Positions 1-6,945 of a stretch of 29,056 nucleotides of DNA are shown here, piece after piece. The position numbers and the translations under genes are program-made. Origin of the DNA: an uncultured Clostridium sp. (GTDB lineage: Bacteria; Bacillota; Clostridia; TANB77; CAG-508); assembly GCA_946495905.1 (NCBI GenBank), contig CAMMEP010000008.1:1-29056 (forward strand). The letters run 5' to 3'. The notes under the pieces are model-generated. The model saw only the letters and a program-made list of their open reading frames with translations. It did no database searches and was not told the origin of the DNA. Position 1 is the stretch's first letter. Each line of letters opens with the position of its first letter.

Positions 1-2
1 AA

Positions 3-710
3 TTTATATTAAAAGGTGGAATGCTAATAACAGCTATAGTTGGAATAGATATGAGAAATACACTAGATATGGATGCAACAATAAAAGGTTTTGATTTAGA
101 AAAAGATAATCTTGAAAATATCTTAGACAATATATTTAAGATAGATTTAGATGATGGTGTAACTTTTGAATTTAAAGGAATAAAAGAAATAAGACAAGAA
201 GATGAATATGGTGGATATAGAGTATCATTAGATGCAAAATTTGATAAGTTAGTTGTACCTATGAAATTAGACATAACAACAGGAGATGTAATTGTTCCGA
301 AAGAAGCAAATTATAAGTTCGATTTAATGTTTGAGAATCGTTCAATAGAAATATTAGCATATAATATGGAAACAGTAATAGCAGATAAGTTTGAAACAAT
401 TATATCAAGAAATATAGATACTACAAGAGCAAGGGATTTTTATGATATTTATATATTATGGACGACGCAACAGAAAAATTTTGATAAAAAATTGCTAGGA
501 CAAGCTATTGTGAAGAAATTTGAGTATAGAGAATCTATTAATAAATTGAATAATATAGATGAAATAATGGAAGTTATAAAAGAAAGTGACGCTTTGAAAG
601 AACATTGGAAGAATTATCAATCTAAATTTAGTTATGCAGAAGATATTAGTTATGAAGATACGATAAAGGTGTTAGAAGAAATAGTTGATGTTATAAAAAG
701 CAAAAAGTAA
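3..710 (+). CDS. AbiEii/AbiGii-family nucleotidyltransferase toxin, 5' partial
   Basis: The reading frame is open to the left edge. Before the first ATG (position 21) it encodes FILKGG, which continues into MLI; this is the GG-(M/T)-L nucleotidyltransferase signature of the AbiEii family, so position 21 is an internal Met and the true start lies outside the window. Further hallmarks are the R-N-T-L-D-M-D-A segment (family R.T.DlD, metal-binding acidic residues) and a later ADKFETIISR...RARDFYDIY stretch, the conserved lysine/KD.yD region. In this family the toxin is a nucleotidyltransferase and is normally encoded directly downstream of an AbiEi antitoxin (type IV toxin-antitoxin or phage-abortive system). 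The partner, if present, would lie left of the window. The gene ends in TAA 37 bases before the deformylase remnant. The family call is firm; activity and partner are not visible. Confidence 0.85.
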   Translation, partial: FILKGGMLITAIVGIDMRNTLDMDATIKGFDLEKDNLENILDNIFKIDLDDGVTFEFKGIKEIRQEDEYGGYRVSLDAKFDKLVVPMKLDITTGDVIVPKEANYKFDLMFENRSIEILAYNMETVIADKFETIISRNIDTTRARDFYDIYILWTTQQKNFDKKLLGQAIVKKFEYRESINKLNNIDEIMEVIKESDALKEHWKNYQSKFSYAEDISYEDTIKVLEEIVDVIKSKK

Positions 711-746
711 TTAAACTAAAACATATTAAAAGAAAGGTAGAAAAAC

Positions 747-1132
747 ATGGGGAAAGTCTTAAAAGTAAGAGAAGTAGGAGAACCTATCCTAGAAAAACAA
801 TGTGAAGAAGTTAATATAAAAAATATTAATAGAGATATTATAGACATTATAGAAGATTTAAAAGCAACACTAGAGTTTGGAACAGGATTAGGAATTGCTG
901 CACCTCAAATAGGGGTAGATAAAAGAATGAAAGATATAAAAATATAGAATTGACTTATTATAATGAAAATGGAGAGAAAATAGTAAAAAAATTAAATGGA
1001 TTTTTTGCAAGATTAGTGCAACATGAATGTGATCATTTAGAGGGAATAGTATTTTTAGAAAAAGTAAAAGGGCCTAATGGATTTGCAACTAAAGAGAATA
1101 TTGATAAATATAATCTAAGAAATGAAAAATGA
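747..1132 (+). pseudogene. Peptide deformylase, broken by internal deletion and frameshift
   Basis: The first part (747-946) reads as a normal peptide deformylase N-terminus and includes motif 1 (GLGIAAPQ). It runs into TAG soon after GVDKRM. From about 932 the next frame continues the same protein (RYKNIELTYYNENGEK) and contains motif 3, QHECDHLEG, with the two zinc/iron-binding histidines and the catalytic Glu, ending in TGA at 1130-1132. Motif 2 (EGCLS), whose cysteine is the third metal ligand, is absent. By comparison with the usual length of about 150 residues, some 40-50 residues are missing at the junction near 925-935, and the frame shifts there. Removal of formyl from nascent proteins therefore cannot be carried out by this copy, and a functional def gene must exist elsewhere. 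A start-like SD (AAAGAAAGG) precedes ATG 747. The deletion could in principle be an assembly error, but a clean loss of a central segment is typical of gene decay. Confidence 0.85.
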
Positions 1133-1168
1133 TATATCTATAAACATAAAGAATAAAAACAATTACAG

Positions 1169-1207
1169 TTCGCATACTAAATCCAAAAGGAGGATATCGT
1201 ATGCGAA
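1169..1207 (+). promoter_or_regulatory. Hairpin enclosing the SD and start codon of the amidohydrolase gene
   Basis: TTCGCATAC (1169-1177) is perfectly complementary to GTATGCGAA (1199-1207). The 21-base loop holds the SD AAAAGGAGG (1185-1193), and the 3' arm contains the ATG start codon (1201-1203). If formed, the 9-bp stem would bury the start codon while leaving the SD in the loop. This is seen in sequence; a regulatory role is inference. Confidence 0.5.
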
Positions 1208-2772
1208 AAATTTTTTATCATGGGGATTTTATTACTTTAGAGAACACAAGTCCAGAGGCAATTTTAATAGAAGATAATATTATTTTGCAATTAGGAAAAA
1301 AGGAAGAAATCCTACAGCAAAAAGACAAAAATACAGAAGTAATAGATTTAAAGGGTAAAACAATGATGCCTGCTTTTATAGATAGTCATAGTCACTTTTT
1401 AGCAGTAGCCAATAATATGTTGCAGGCATCTTTGAATAATTGTACGTCTATTAAAGAAATACAAGAAAAGTTGTATGAATTTAAGCAAGAGTACCAAATA
1501 GAAGACGGTAAATGGATTTTAGCAAATGGCTACGACCATAATAATTTGAAAGAAACAAAAAATATTACAAAAAATGAAATAGATAAGGTATTGCCAAATA
1601 ACCCTGTTGTTATTAGCCATCAATCAGGTCATAGTGGTATCATAAACTCAATGGGACTAGAGAGACTAGGAATAACAGCAGATACTGTTGCTCCAGAAGG
1701 TGGGAAAATAGAGAAAATAGAAGGAGAACTCACTGGATATTTGGAAGAAAATGCATTTGTTGAAAATTTAAGAAAAATTCCAATACCAGAGATTAATGAG
1801 ATTTTGAAAGGCGTAAAGAAAGCACAAGAAAAATATGCTTCTTATGGTATAACTACTGTTCAAGAAGGATATATGACAAAAGAATTAATTCCTATTTATA
1901 AAGCAATGCTACAACAAGATAGTCTATATTTAGATTTCGTTGCTTATATAGAGCCAAGTTGTAAAGCAGAAATAGAAAAAACTTTTTGTGAAAATATAAA
2001 ACAGTATCAGCGTCATTTAAAAATAGGTGGATATAAAATATTTTTAGATGGTTCTCCACAAAGTAAAACCGCTTGGATGAGAACTCCGTATTGGAACGAT
2101 AATACTTATTTTGGATATGGTACGATGAAGGATAGTGAAGTAGAGAAAATAGTAAAAGAAGCATATCAAGAGAATATGCAATTATTGGCACATTGCAATG
2201 GAGATAGAGCTGCACAGCAATATATAGATGCAGCAAAAAAAGTGGGAGAGAATATTAAGAAAATTAGACCTGTGTTAATTCATGGACAATTGCTAGGTAT
2301 AGATCAATTAGATGAAGTAAAAAAACTAGGGATAATACCATCTTATTTTGTGGCTCATACCTATTATTGGGGAGATGTGCATATAAAAAATTTTGGAAGA
2401 GAAAGAGCAAATACAATAAGCCCAACAGGAAGTAGTAAAAGAAGGAAAATGATATTTACGTTACATCAAGATGCTCCTGTAATAGAGCCAAATATGCTGG
2501 AAACAATTTGGTGTGCTGTAAATAGAAAAACAAAGAAAGGAGAAATCTTGGGAGAAGAAGAAAAGATAGAAACCATTGACGCTATAAAAGCAGTTACTAT
2601 TAATGCTGCTTATCAATATTTTGAAGAAAATACAAAAGGCAGTATTAAGGAAGGAAAAAAAGCTGATTTAATTATATTGGATAAAAATCCACTAAAAGTA
2701 CCAAAAGAAGAAATAAAGAGTATAAGAGTATTGGAAACCATAAAAAATGGAAAAACAATATTTAGGTTGTGA
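1201..2772 (+). CDS. YtcJ-like metal-dependent amidohydrolase (Amidohydro_3 type)
   Basis: A 523-residue cytosolic protein of the amidohydrolase superfamily, close to the usual length of the YtcJ group. An N-terminal composite beta-domain (residues about 1-55) leads into FIDSHSHF, giving the HxH metal ligands His64 and His66. Other expected ligands are visible: His331 (LAHCNGD), His361 (LIHGQ) and the Asp424 of HQDAP. The C-terminus returns to the beta domain with GSIKEGKKADLIILDKNP, typical of the superfamily. DGSPQSKTAWMRTPY matches the YtcJ-type loop. These enzymes hydrolyse amide or related C-N bonds, and the substrate cannot be read from the sequence. The start is fixed by AAAAGGAGG seven bases upstream. 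No partner gene is obvious: the upstream neighbour is a pseudogene and a new promoter precedes the next gene, so it may be a single-gene unit. Confidence 0.85.
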   Translation: MRKIFYHGDFITLENTSPEAILIEDNIILQLGKKEEILQQKDKNTEVIDLKGKTMMPAFIDSHSHFLAVANNMLQASLNNCTSIKEIQEKLYEFKQEYQIEDGKWILANGYDHNNLKETKNITKNEIDKVLPNNPVVISHQSGHSGIINSMGLERLGITADTVAPEGGKIEKIEGELTGYLEENAFVENLRKIPIPEINEILKGVKKAQEKYASYGITTVQEGYMTKELIPIYKAMLQQDSLYLDFVAYIEPSCKAEIEKTFCENIKQYQRHLKIGGYKIFLDGSPQSKTAWMRTPYWNDNTYFGYGTMKDSEVEKIVKEAYQENMQLLAHCNGDRAAQQYIDAAKKVGENIKKIRPVLIHGQLLGIDQLDEVKKLGIIPSYFVAHTYYWGDVHIKNFGRERANTISPTGSSKRRKMIFTLHQDAPVIEPNMLETIWCAVNRKTKKGEILGEEEKIETIDAIKAVTINAAYQYFEENTKGSIKEGKKADLIILDKNPLKVPKEEIKSIRVLETIKNGKTIFRL

Positions 2773-2910
2773 AGTTACAAGTTGTAGTTGCTTTTTGTCG
2801 GAGCATGTATGTTTTAATTTTATATCTATACTACTAAAGCGACTCTATCTATCTACACTGAACTGTAACACCTTTTTTGCACACTTTTCCATAAAAATAC
2901 AAAAAAGAAC

Positions 2911-2939
2911 TTCTAAAACATACAAGGATGTGATATAAT
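2911..2939 (+). promoter_or_regulatory. Sigma-A-type promoter with extended -10
   Basis: TATAAT at 2934-2939 is preceded by TG at 2931-2932 (TGaTATAAT, extended -10). A weak -35 (TTCTAA, 2911-2916) lies 17 bases upstream. It would drive the cation efflux gene starting at 2985 with a leader of about 40 bases. The rest of the 2773-2984 gap shows no gene or clear terminator. Confidence 0.55.
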
Positions 2940-2984
2940 ATAATGCATTGTGTAAAGAGATAAAAAAGAAAGGAATGCAAAAAA

Positions 2985-4151
2985 ATGACGAATTTGTTAA
3001 TAAAACTATTTATAAAAAATAAAGATGATGTTCAAAATCAAGAAGTGAGAGGAAAATATGCAATGCTATCTAGTATAACTGGAATAGTGGTTAATATTTT
3101 ACTTTCTGTATTTAAATTAATTATTGGAGTAATAGCAAATTCTATGTCTATTATATCGGATGCGCTTAATAATGTTACAGATGCGGGGTCTTCTGTTGTA
3201 ACCATGATAGGATTTAAAATGTCGCAGAAAAAAGTGGATAGCGACCATCCTTGGGGACATGGAAGAATGGAATATATTACAGGCTTTTTTGTGGATATTT
3301 TAATTATTCTTGTGGGATTTGAATTGCTTCAAAGTTCCATAGAAAAAATCTTACATCCAGAATTACCAAATATAAGTAATATAACATTAGTCTTACTAGC
3401 GGTTGCTATACTTGCTAAGTTATGGTTATTTGTATTTTATAGAAAGATTGCCAAAAAGATTGATTCGGCTGCAATAAAAGGTACTGCTTATGACAGTATA
3501 TCTGATTCTATTTCTACACTAGCTGTATTTATTTCAGCATTAATAGCACGTTTTGCTGGAATTACCATTGATGGATATGTGAGTTTATTAGTATCTGTAT
3601 TTATACTAATAACAGGATGTAGAGCGACTAAAGAAATTATCGATTTACTATTAGGTCAAAAGCCAGATCCGGAGTTTGTAAAGGAAATAGAAGACTTTGC
3701 TAGTCAATATGAAACGATTCAAGGAATACACGATATTATGGTACATGACTATGGCCCAGGAAGAAAAATTGTATCTTTCCACGCTGAAATACCAGCAAAT
3801 TCAAATATTCTAAAAGCACATGATATTATTGACCAAATGGAACAAGATATTTTTGAAAAATTCCACTGTATTACAACAATACATATGGATCCTATTGTAG
3901 TGGATGATGAAGAAATAAACGAAATGAAACAATATACAGAAGCTATTGTAAAAGAAATTAATGAAAAATTCTCTATTCATGACTTCAGAATGACAGATGG
4001 AGGAGAAAGAATAAACTTAATATTTGACTTAGTAATCCCAACGGATGAAAAAATTGATGTAGAAAAAGTTGTTTCGGAAATTAGACAAGAAATCCATAAA
4101 AAGAATGAAAAATATTATGCAGTAATTAAGGCAGAGCATTCTTATGTATAG
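2985..4151 (+). CDS. Cation diffusion facilitator (CDF) divalent metal exporter with two C-terminal domains
   Basis: A membrane antiporter that exports divalent metal ions in exchange for protons. Six membrane segments fit residues about 27-220. TM2 carries SDALNN..D (Asp59, Asn63, Asp66) and TM5 carries AYDSISDS (Asp170, Asp174), with the HPWGHGR loop at 88-94. TM5 has DxxxD where zinc-specific members usually have HxxxD; by family precedent this favours manganese or iron over zinc, though not decisively. At 388 residues it is about 90 longer than a standard CDF. Residues about 230-302 are a normal ZT-dimer domain, and about 315-388 look like a second, diverged copy (QGIHDIMVHDYGPGR against FSIHDFRMTDGGER). 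It has its own promoter; SD GAAAGGA lies about ten bases upstream of the ATG. A palindromic repeat begins directly after the stop codon. Confidence 0.9.
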   Translation: MTNLLIKLFIKNKDDVQNQEVRGKYAMLSSITGIVVNILLSVFKLIIGVIANSMSIISDALNNVTDAGSSVVTMIGFKMSQKKVDSDHPWGHGRMEYITGFFVDILIILVGFELLQSSIEKILHPELPNISNITLVLLAVAILAKLWLFVFYRKIAKKIDSAAIKGTAYDSISDSISTLAVFISALIARFAGITIDGYVSLLVSVFILITGCRATKEIIDLLLGQKPDPEFVKEIEDFASQYETIQGIHDIMVHDYGPGRKIVSFHAEIPANSNILKAHDIIDQMEQDIFEKFHCITTIHMDPIVVDDEEINEMKQYTEAIVKEINEKFSIHDFRMTDGGERINLIFDLVIPTDEKIDVEKVVSEIRQEIHKKNEKYYAVIKAEHSYV

Positions 4152-4219
4152 TTTTCCTAAAAGGAGACAGTCCCCAATTAGGAAAAATCAGACAAAAAAG
4201 CCTGTCCCCAATTAGGAAA
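4152..4219. repeat. Palindromic GACAGTCCCC/TTAGGAAA repeat, cluster 1
   Basis: A full unit occupies 4152-4187: outer arms TTTTCCTAA (4152-4160) and TTAGGAAAA (4178-4186) enclose an inner imperfect palindrome GGAGACAGTCCCC. A half unit follows (4191-4219) ending in CCTGTCCCCAATTAGGAAA. It starts one base after the stop codon of the CDF gene, and its last arm adjoins the SD of the next gene (GAAAGGA). Positions 4153-4187 match 5221-5255 with one mismatch, and 4181-4219 match 5311-5349 with one mismatch. Confidence 0.85.
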
Positions 4220-4232
4220 GAAAGGAAAATTA

Positions 4233-5174
4233 ATGCTAAGTGTATTAGAAGTAAAAAGAAAATTACCAAATGTATTTATTGATAAATTATACGAAAATTA
4301 TACACCCTTAACAGTAGATAAGATTTTAGCAGGAATGTGTGGAGAAAGAAGCACTACACTTCGAGTAAATACAATAAAAAGTAATGTACAAGAAGTAATG
4401 AATATTCTGAAGCAAAATGGAATTAAGTTTGAGCGAGTACCTTGGTATAAAGATGCTTTAATTTTAAAAAATGCAACAGAAAAACAAATACAAAAATTAG
4501 AAATTTATGAAGAAGGAATTATCTATTTACAAAGTTTATCTAGTATGGTTCCACCACTTGTTCTTCAGCCAGAAAAGAACGAAAAAGTGTTAGATTTAAC
4601 GGCTGCACCAGGTAGCAAAACAACACAAATGGCAGCTATGATGCAGAATAGTGGTTATATTTTAGCAAATGAGTTAGATGCATTAAGATGCGAAAGACTT
4701 AGTTATAATATCAATAAGCAAGGGGCTAAAATAGTAGAAGTAAATAATGGAAGAGGAGAAATAGTAGGAAAGCAATATGAAAGATATTTTGATAAAGTGT
4801 TGTTAGATGCACCTTGTAGTGGTGAAGGCAGATTTTTAGCAACGGATGCAAGAACATATCGAAATTGGTCAGAAAGAACAGTAAAAGAACTTGTTAAACT
4901 GCAAAAGAAGTTATTAAAAAGTGCTTATCAAGCTTTAAAACCAGGCGGCGAGATGGTGTATTCCACTTGCACTTTAAATAGAGAAGAAAATGAAATGATA
5001 TTGGAATGGGCAATTCAAGAATTAGAAATAGAATTGTTAGATATAGAACTTACAATAAAGAATACAGTACCAGCAATATCGGAAAATAGTGAAGTAAAGA
5101 AAGCATTAAGAATACTTCCATCTAAAGAAACAGAAGGCTTTTTTGTAGCAAAACTAAAAAAGTTGTCGTTATAG
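4233..5174 (+). CDS. NOL1/NOP2/Sun-family RNA (cytosine-5) methyltransferase, short form
   Basis: An S-adenosylmethionine-dependent m5C methyltransferase that acts on rRNA or tRNA. Motif I is DLTAAPGSKTTQMA (121-134). The two family cysteines are present: Cys195 in DAPCSGEG and Cys246 in YSTCTL, the release and nucleophile residues of the two-cysteine mechanism. An N-terminal RNA-binding region (RSTTLRVNTIK, 39-49) is typical of RsmB/RsmF relatives. At 313 residues the protein ends just after the catalytic core and lacks the C-terminal extension of RsmF/YebU (about 480 residues), so the exact target base cannot be assigned. The gene is bracketed on both sides by near-identical palindromic repeats. 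Its last codons and stop form the 5' arm and loop of a 12-bp hairpin (5159-5199). SD AAGAAAGGA precedes the ATG. Confidence 0.88.
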   Translation: MLSVLEVKRKLPNVFIDKLYENYTPLTVDKILAGMCGERSTTLRVNTIKSNVQEVMNILKQNGIKFERVPWYKDALILKNATEKQIQKLEIYEEGIIYLQSLSSMVPPLVLQPEKNEKVLDLTAAPGSKTTQMAAMMQNSGYILANELDALRCERLSYNINKQGAKIVEVNNGRGEIVGKQYERYFDKVLLDAPCSGEGRFLATDARTYRNWSERTVKELVKLQKKLLKSAYQALKPGGEMVYSTCTLNREENEMILEWAIQELEIELLDIELTIKNTVPAISENSEVKKALRILPSKETEGFFVAKLKKLSL

Positions 5175-5199
5175 GGACAAGCCAAAAAACGACAACTTT
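5159..5199 (+). terminator. Stem-loop across the stop codon of the RNA methyltransferase gene
   Basis: AAAGTTGTCGTT (5159-5170) is fully complementary to AACGACAACTTT (5188-5199), with a 17-base loop that contains the TAG stop (5172-5174). There is no real T-run after it (TTTGTCGTTTCGG follows), so it is terminator-like or an mRNA 3'-end protecting structure rather than a clear intrinsic terminator. Confidence 0.5.
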
Positions 5200-5218
5200 G
5201 TCGTTTCGGGGACAGACC

Positions 5219-5349
5219 TTTTTCCTAAAAGGGGACAGTCCCCAATTAGGAAAAAACGGAAAAAAGGGACAAACATCAATTGAATATAATACCAAGTCTG
5301 TCCCTTTTTAGGAAAAAGCAGACAAAAAAGCCTGTCCCCAATTAGGAAA
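5219..5349. repeat. Palindromic GGGGACAGTCCCC/TTAGGAAA repeat, cluster 2
   Basis: The best unit is 5219-5255: arms TTTTTCCTAA and TTAGGAAAAA (10 bp) separated by 2x2 A mismatches from GGGGA-CAG-TCCCC. Further pieces follow: GGGACA at 5266 with TGTCCC at 5299-5304 as a loose inverted pair, then the half unit 5311-5349, nearly identical to 4181-4219. More degraded fragments (GGACAAATAGG, ACAAATAGGAAAGG) run up to the SD of the next gene. The structure resembles REP-like or RAYT-mobilised palindromes; no transposase gene is in the window. Confidence 0.82.
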
Positions 5350-5392
5350 AAGTGGACAAATAGGCCAGGACACAAATAGGAAAGGAGAAAAA

Positions 5393-6130
5393 ATGCAGAA
5401 GCAACAGTATATAACCATAAAAGACCAAAATATACCTATTGTGATAAGAACTTATAAAACTTCAAGGCATTTAAAAATGTATTTTAAAGCTAATATTTTG
5501 TATGTAAGTAAGCCAAAATATGTAAGTGTAAAGAAAGCATTGGAATTTGTAGAAGAAAATAAAAAAGAAATTTATGTAATGTTTTTGAAGTTAAATTCTA
5601 ATGAAAATTCAAAAATAAAAAAATGGAATACAGGGGAAAGTTTTTTCTTAAAGGGTGAGGAATATAGTATAAATGCAAAAGAAATTTCTGGTAATAAAAT
5701 AAATTTACAGATAGATAATGAAAAAAAGGAATTAATTATAACATATCCGAAAAATTTAACAGAAGAGGAAAAAAAGTATAATATAGATAGGGGAATAAAG
5801 AAACTCTTAAGATATCATACAGAAATTTTTTTGGAAAATAGAGTTCCTTATTGGAGTAAAATAACTAATATACAATATAAACAGTTTAAAGTAAATGACG
5901 CTACTAGCAAGTATGGTAGTTGTATGCCAAGTACAAAGGTAATGCATTTTTCTTCTAGGCTTATTATGCTTCCAGAGGATAAAATAGATGCCATCATCGT
6001 ACATGAATTGTGCCACATGATACATCCAAATCATAGTAAAAATTTTTATAGTTTAGTAAAAGAATACATACCAAATTATGATGAAATAAATAAGTGGCTT
6101 AAAGCAAATGGCAAAATAATATTATTTTAG
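5393..6130 (+). CDS. YgjP-like (M48-related) zinc metallopeptidase domain protein
   Basis: A 245-residue protein of the COG1451/YgjP-like group. The C-terminal half carries the HExxH zinc motif HELCH (204-208) with the downstream histidine in HPNHS (His214), preceded by the family block SKYGSC...MHFSSRLIMLPEDKIDAIIVHELCH (here split: SKYGSC at 172-177). The ending PNYDEINKWLK is also typical. No signal peptide or membrane segment is seen, so a cytosolic protease or peptidase-like role is likely, and no substrate is known for this branch. The N-terminal half (DQNIPIVIRTYKTSRHLKMY) is the usual beta-rich part. The ATG has a strong SD (AAAGGAG). It converges on the minus-strand acyltransferase gene, with a shared hairpin between them. 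The family call is secure; the function is not. Confidence 0.85.
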   Translation: MQKQQYITIKDQNIPIVIRTYKTSRHLKMYFKANILYVSKPKYVSVKKALEFVEENKKEIYVMFLKLNSNENSKIKKWNTGESFFLKGEEYSINAKEISGNKINLQIDNEKKELIITYPKNLTEEEKKYNIDRGIKKLLRYHTEIFLENRVPYWSKITNIQYKQFKVNDATSKYGSCMPSTKVMHFSSRLIMLPEDKIDAIIVHELCHMIHPNHSKNFYSLVKEYIPNYDEINKWLKANGKIILF

Positions 6131-6135
6131 AGAAA

Positions 6136-6185
6136 CAAGCAATTGGGTACGCACTGCTTAGAATGGATGCGTACCCAATTGTTTG
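6136..6185. terminator. Long hairpin between convergent genes
   Basis: CAATTGGGTACGCA (6140-6153) pairs perfectly with TGCGTACCCAATTG (6168-6181). The stem extends with one G-U wobble to about 18 bp (6136-6153 / 6168-6185), with a 14-base loop. It lies between the stop codons of two convergent genes and is symmetric for both strands. Neither side has a T-run, so termination would depend on the stem alone or on a factor, or the element protects 3' ends. Confidence 0.6.
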
Positions 6186-6186
6186 C

Positions 6187-6945
6187 TTATGCTAGCTCAT
6201 TACACATAGATTGATATACTCTTTCTTTTAAGTCAGTAATGGCTTCTTTTTTTCTTAATAAGCGATTAGGATAAATTGGCTTTTGAATAACTAAGGTAAT
6301 AGTAGATCTTGTTTTTATAAAGTTATTAATTTTTTTAGGTTTATTAAATTTAATAACCATTGGTACAATGGGAACATTGTTTCTAACAGCAAAATCAAAT
6401 GCTCCATTTTTGAAATGTCTAATTTTATCATATCTTGGCCACAAAGAACCTTCTGGATAAAAGTGTACCGTTTTATTATTTTTTAGTAGTTCATCAATGG
6501 AATCCATAAAAGCTTTCGTATATTTTATATTTTGTGGAATAGGAACGGTATTTAATAATTTTATTATTCTGCGTACAATTGGTATTTTAAAATTAGTTTC
6601 TAGTGAAGTATAAAAGGTCTTTTTAGGGGCATTAGCAAGCCCTACCATGGTGCAATCTAGAGGATGTACGTGGTTTGATACGGTAACTTTACCAGTAGTA
6701 ATATTTTCTATATTTTCTTTACCTTCTATTTTAAATCCGTAAAAGAATTTTGTGATGAAATGTAAAAGTGGATAAGCAATCATATATAGTAAGTTGGAAA
6801 ATGTATTAAATAAAAAACTGTTATTAACAAAATTAAAGTTTTCATCTATTTCGAATTTACATGGTTGCCAAAAATGTAATAGATGAGAGTCTTCGGAAAT
6901 ATTTTCTTCTTTTTCTTTATCAATATTCTCTAATTGCATCTTCAA
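6187..6945 (-). CDS. PlsC-like lysophospholipid / 1-acylglycerol-3-phosphate acyltransferase
   Basis: An acyltransferase that moves a fatty acyl chain onto a lysophospholipid or related glycerolipid at the membrane. The PlsC motif I NHVHPLD supplies the His92/Asp97 catalytic pair, and motif III is FYPEGS (162-167), followed by RHFKNGAF and VPIVPMVI. A hydrophobic segment at about 48-70 fits membrane attachment. The start is probably TTG at 6945, six bases after GGAGG; ATG at 6939 is the alternative, 12 bases from the SD. The gene overlaps the upstream glycosyltransferase by 26 bases, so the two are translationally coupled and co-transcribed. With a GT4 partner, a glycolipid or lipid-anchor pathway is a reasonable inference. 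The N-terminal 45 residues are an acidic extension not typical of minimal PlsC proteins. Confidence 0.85.
   Translation of the reverse strand: MKMQLENIDKEKEENISEDSHLLHFWQPCKFEIDENFNFVNNSFLFNTFSNLLYMIAYPLLHFITKFFYGFKIEGKENIENITTGKVTVSNHVHPLDCTMVGLANAPKKTFYTSLETNFKIPIVRRIIKLLNTVPIPQNIKYTKAFMDSIDELLKNNKTVHFYPEGSLWPRYDKIRHFKNGAFDFAVRNNVPIVPMVIKFNKPKKINNFIKTRSTITLVIQKPIYPNRLLRKKEAITDLKERVYQSMCNELA

Noticed and set aside
2747..2938. 63-residue plus-strand ORF after the amidohydrolase
   Set aside because: It begins inside the amidohydrolase gene, has no SD and runs into the promoter of the next gene; composition looks non-coding.
4152..5349. Repeats spaced like a CRISPR array
   Set aside because: Units are palindromic, irregularly spaced, partly truncated and separated by a whole gene; there are no constant repeats with unique spacers of even length.
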